A DNA stretch of 7,549 nucleotides from Endozoicomonadaceae bacterium (GTDB lineage Bacteria > Pseudomonadota > Gammaproteobacteria > Pseudomonadales > Endozoicomonadaceae). The position numbers and the translations under genes are program-made. Shown here piece by piece: positions 6,529-7,549 of this stretch (its first letter is position 1; each line of letters begins with the position of its first letter). The stretch is from positions 1 to 7,549 of the forward strand of contig JAGLCE010000138.1 in the NCBI GenBank assembly GCA_023146365.1, written 5' to 3'. The notes under the pieces were generated by a model. It did not search any database, was not told the DNA's origin, and worked only from the letters and a program-made list of their open reading frames with translations.

Positions 6529-7125
6529 TTAAATCATGACACCTCTGTTTTTTTCTATACTATGAGCATCAAAATTGCTTATTTTTTCAATTTCTGATAA
6601 TGTGTTTTTGACTGAATTGATTGTTAAAGCATTCCATCCTGAATTTGAACAAGCACCTTTACCCATAGAGAACTGAGTTGGCCGTGAGTAACTCCGCGTT
6701 TTTGGTCGAGCCCCATGAGAAGTATTACTAGGCACGTATTCATCATCAGTTCTGTGTTGATCCGATAATGAAGAAGGAGGCACGGCTTCATCTTCATCTT
6801 CATCTTCAAAAGCATCTTTATAAAAGACATCCTTTCCTGAAGAAAGTTGATTAATATTTCTTTGTAGACTTGAGCCTGAAAGTAAAGGGTTATTCTTACT
6901 ACATTCAGTTATTTCACTGCCAGAATCTCTTTGCTCACATGATCTCCCTGTCTGTGGAATAGATTCGGATCTAACTCGAACATTATAACGAGATCCACTG
7001 TTAGATTCTTTATTGACATCTTTAGACTCAACCATTATTTTATTTGAAGCATCGTTCTTAGTAACTTTATCCATCATACTCAATACCAACCATGATTTAT
7101 TTATAAACACGAACTCTTTGACCAT
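6529..7125 (-). CDS. Low-complexity N-terminal frame, likely 5' part of the RAP gene
   Basis: From ATG at 7123-7125 this frame encodes 198 residues; a TTG at 7159-7161 would add 12. The ATG is preferred because AGAG (7132-7135) lies 6 nt upstream. The protein is polar and apparently disordered for most of its length: Ser/Asn/Arg-rich segments, an EDEDEDE acidic run (107-113) coded by a hexanucleotide repeat, then a basic stretch, ARPKTRSYSRPTQ (139-151). The last part (about 163-192) looks helical and stops abruptly. It ends IEKNRGVMI and a TAA only five codons after the slippery heptamer. The RAP frame continues the helix naturally (IEK-QRCHDLIKTINIP), so I read this as the N-terminal region of the RAP protein, not a stand-alone gene. 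Without a frameshift it would yield a small disordered protein. I recognise no known domain or secretion signal. Confidence 0.6.
   Translation of the reverse strand: MVKEFVFINKSWLVLSMMDKVTKNDASNKIMVESKDVNKESNSGSRYNVRVRSESIPQTGRSCEQRDSGSEITECSKNNPLLSGSSLQRNINQLSSGKDVFYKDAFEDEDEDEAVPPSSLSDQHRTDDEYVPSNTSHGARPKTRSYSRPTQFSMGKGACSNSGWNALTINSVKNTLSEIEKISNFDAHSIEKNRGVMI
6547..6553 (-). promoter_or_regulatory. A AAA AAC slippery heptamer, candidate -1 frameshift site
   Basis: Read on the minus strand, the upstream frame is GAA AAA AAC AGA, which places A-AAA-AAC exactly in the X-XXY-YYZ phase needed for tandem -1 slippage. The -1 frame then reads CAG AGG TGT CAT GAT into the RAP protein. The zero-frame stop is TAA at 6529-6531, and the -1 frame is closed upstream by TAG at 6560-6562, so the switch must happen within about 31 nt that include this heptamer. 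A6C is the established frameshift motif of IS1 in E. coli. A downstream stimulator is not obvious: AGGUGU (6546-6541) could pair with AUACCU over a loop of about 23 nt. No Shine-Dalgarno-like stimulator lies upstream. Phase and position are directly seen; that it is programmed is inferred. Confidence 0.5.
6787..6807. repeat. Hexanucleotide TTCATC repeat coding an acidic run
   Basis: Three copies of TTCATC (6787-6804) plus TTC (6805-6807) code, on the minus strand, for the alternating Glu-Asp run in the low-complexity N-terminal frame. Unit changes would lengthen or shorten the acidic run without breaking the frame. Confidence 0.85.
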
Positions 7126-7131
7126 CTTATT

Positions 7132-7135
7132 CTCT
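7132..7135 (-). promoter_or_regulatory. Ribosome binding site supporting the ATG at 7125
   Basis: On the minus strand AGAG lies 6 nt before ATG (7125-7123), within TTAGAGAATAAG. It is a modest Shine-Dalgarno match, but better than anything before the alternative TTG at 7161 (GAG about 13 nt away) or the tandem ATGs at 7072-7077. Confidence 0.4.
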
Positions 7136-7161
7136 AAATAGTTCAGCGATTTTTTAACCAA

Positions 7162-7549
7162 TTGGTTTAGTCTCGAAGGTCAAAACACCAGTCATGAGAG
7201 TTACTGCGCTGAGAACGCCAATATTCTAACCACTCAGCGACACATACCCTCTAGATTGATCATGGTGACCTTTTACATAATTGAATTATATATTGAGAGT
7301 CTATCGTTCTATATGGAACTGCCCGTGACTATTGATAGTTGTCACTTCTTAAGAGAATATCGATATTTTGATGACATGAAACATTATTTTCTTAATGATC
7401 TTACGGAATTAAAACGTCTAGCTAATGCCTATACAGATACCTGAATCCGTGACTTATTCATTGCTTGCACAGTTCCCGAACTTAAGAACACAGAGTGAGG
7501 CTCAGGATTCAATTTTTTACTGAGAATTGTCCGCAATTTATTTAAAAAC
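7162..7549. other. Right-end stretch upstream of the minus-strand block; no supported gene
   Basis: This 388-bp region should carry the promoter of the RAP/ankyrin block. One candidate -10 on the minus strand is an exact TATAAT (plus-strand ATTATA at 7285-7290), but no good -35 sits at 16-18 bp. A 7-bp inverted repeat lies at 7207-7239. Two short open frames were examined. A plus-strand frame (7256-7444, TTG start, or ATG at 7262) gives about 60 residues with no ribosome site and no recognisable family. A minus-strand frame (7548 down to a TAG at 7429) runs off the window edge and could be the 3' end of a gene outside. Neither is strong enough to call. Confidence 0.5.
7207..7239. repeat. 7-bp perfect inverted repeat with 19-nt loop
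   Basis: CGCTGAG (7207-7213) and CTCAGCG (7233-7239) are exact reverse complements. This is one of the few G+C-rich patches in the AT-rich half and lies about 82-114 bp upstream of the likely start codon at 7125. No T-run follows on either strand, so an intrinsic terminator is unlikely. It could be a protein-binding operator, a 5'-leader hairpin, or a chance repeat. Confidence 0.45.

Noticed and set aside
7256..7444. 62-codon plus-strand open frame
   Set aside because: TTG start (or ATG at 7262), no ribosome site, no recognisable family, and short enough to arise by chance in AT-rich DNA. It is mentioned in the region entry only.

Overview
The window looks like a gammaproteobacterial chromosome segment with a conserved housekeeping end and an AT-rich accessory end. 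The glutamyl-tRNA synthetase has the gammaproteobacterial type of zinc site. The ankyrin and RAP-domain proteins, the short tandem-repeat arrays and the large AT-rich cargo would suit a host-associated Oceanospirillales bacterium such as Endozoicomonas. That placement is an inference from gene style, not a sequence match.

Layout. Positions 1-25 hold a 7-bp tandem repeat just beyond the end of gltX (minus strand, 34-1521). A 216-bp divergent spacer follows, then a tyrosine recombinase/integrase on the plus strand (1738-2877) whose predicted promoter would start transcription at or next to its ATG. A gene-free stretch (2878-3266) contains a 12-unit, 9-bp tandem array. From 3267 to about 7125 everything is on the minus strand and strongly AT-rich: hand counts give 35/60 G+C at 661-720 (gltX) but 15/60 at 4741-4800. 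In transcription order this block holds a low-complexity, probably disordered N-terminal reading frame (7125-6529), a large helical-repeat protein ending in a RAP domain (open from 6559, ATG at 6418, stop at 4172), and an ankyrin-repeat protein (GTG at 4037, stop at 3267). The last 388 bases hold a short inverted repeat and a few short open frames, but no gene I can support.

The most notable point is the junction between the first two minus-strand frames. The second frame is -1 relative to the first, and they overlap by only about 31 nt. Within that overlap lies A AAA AAC (6547-6553, read on the minus strand), a canonical -1 slippery heptamer in the correct phase. A -1 shift there joins the frames into one protein of about 984 residues: a disordered N-terminus, helical repeats and a C-terminal RAP domain. 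This could be programmed frameshifting, a homopolymer indel (mutation or sequencing error), or transcriptional slippage. The ankyrin frame is also -1 relative to the RAP frame and stays open past its first standard start codon to 4217. Its natural N-terminus may therefore lie at the TAGGATG stop/start junction (4168-4174), with a one-base frame break just after it.

Functional reading, by inference: the integrase beside an abrupt drop in G+C suggests an acquired island. The RAP and ankyrin products resemble eukaryote-like proteins that host-associated bacteria use on host targets. RAP proteins with helical repeats act on organellar RNA in eukaryotes, and ankyrin proteins bind host proteins.
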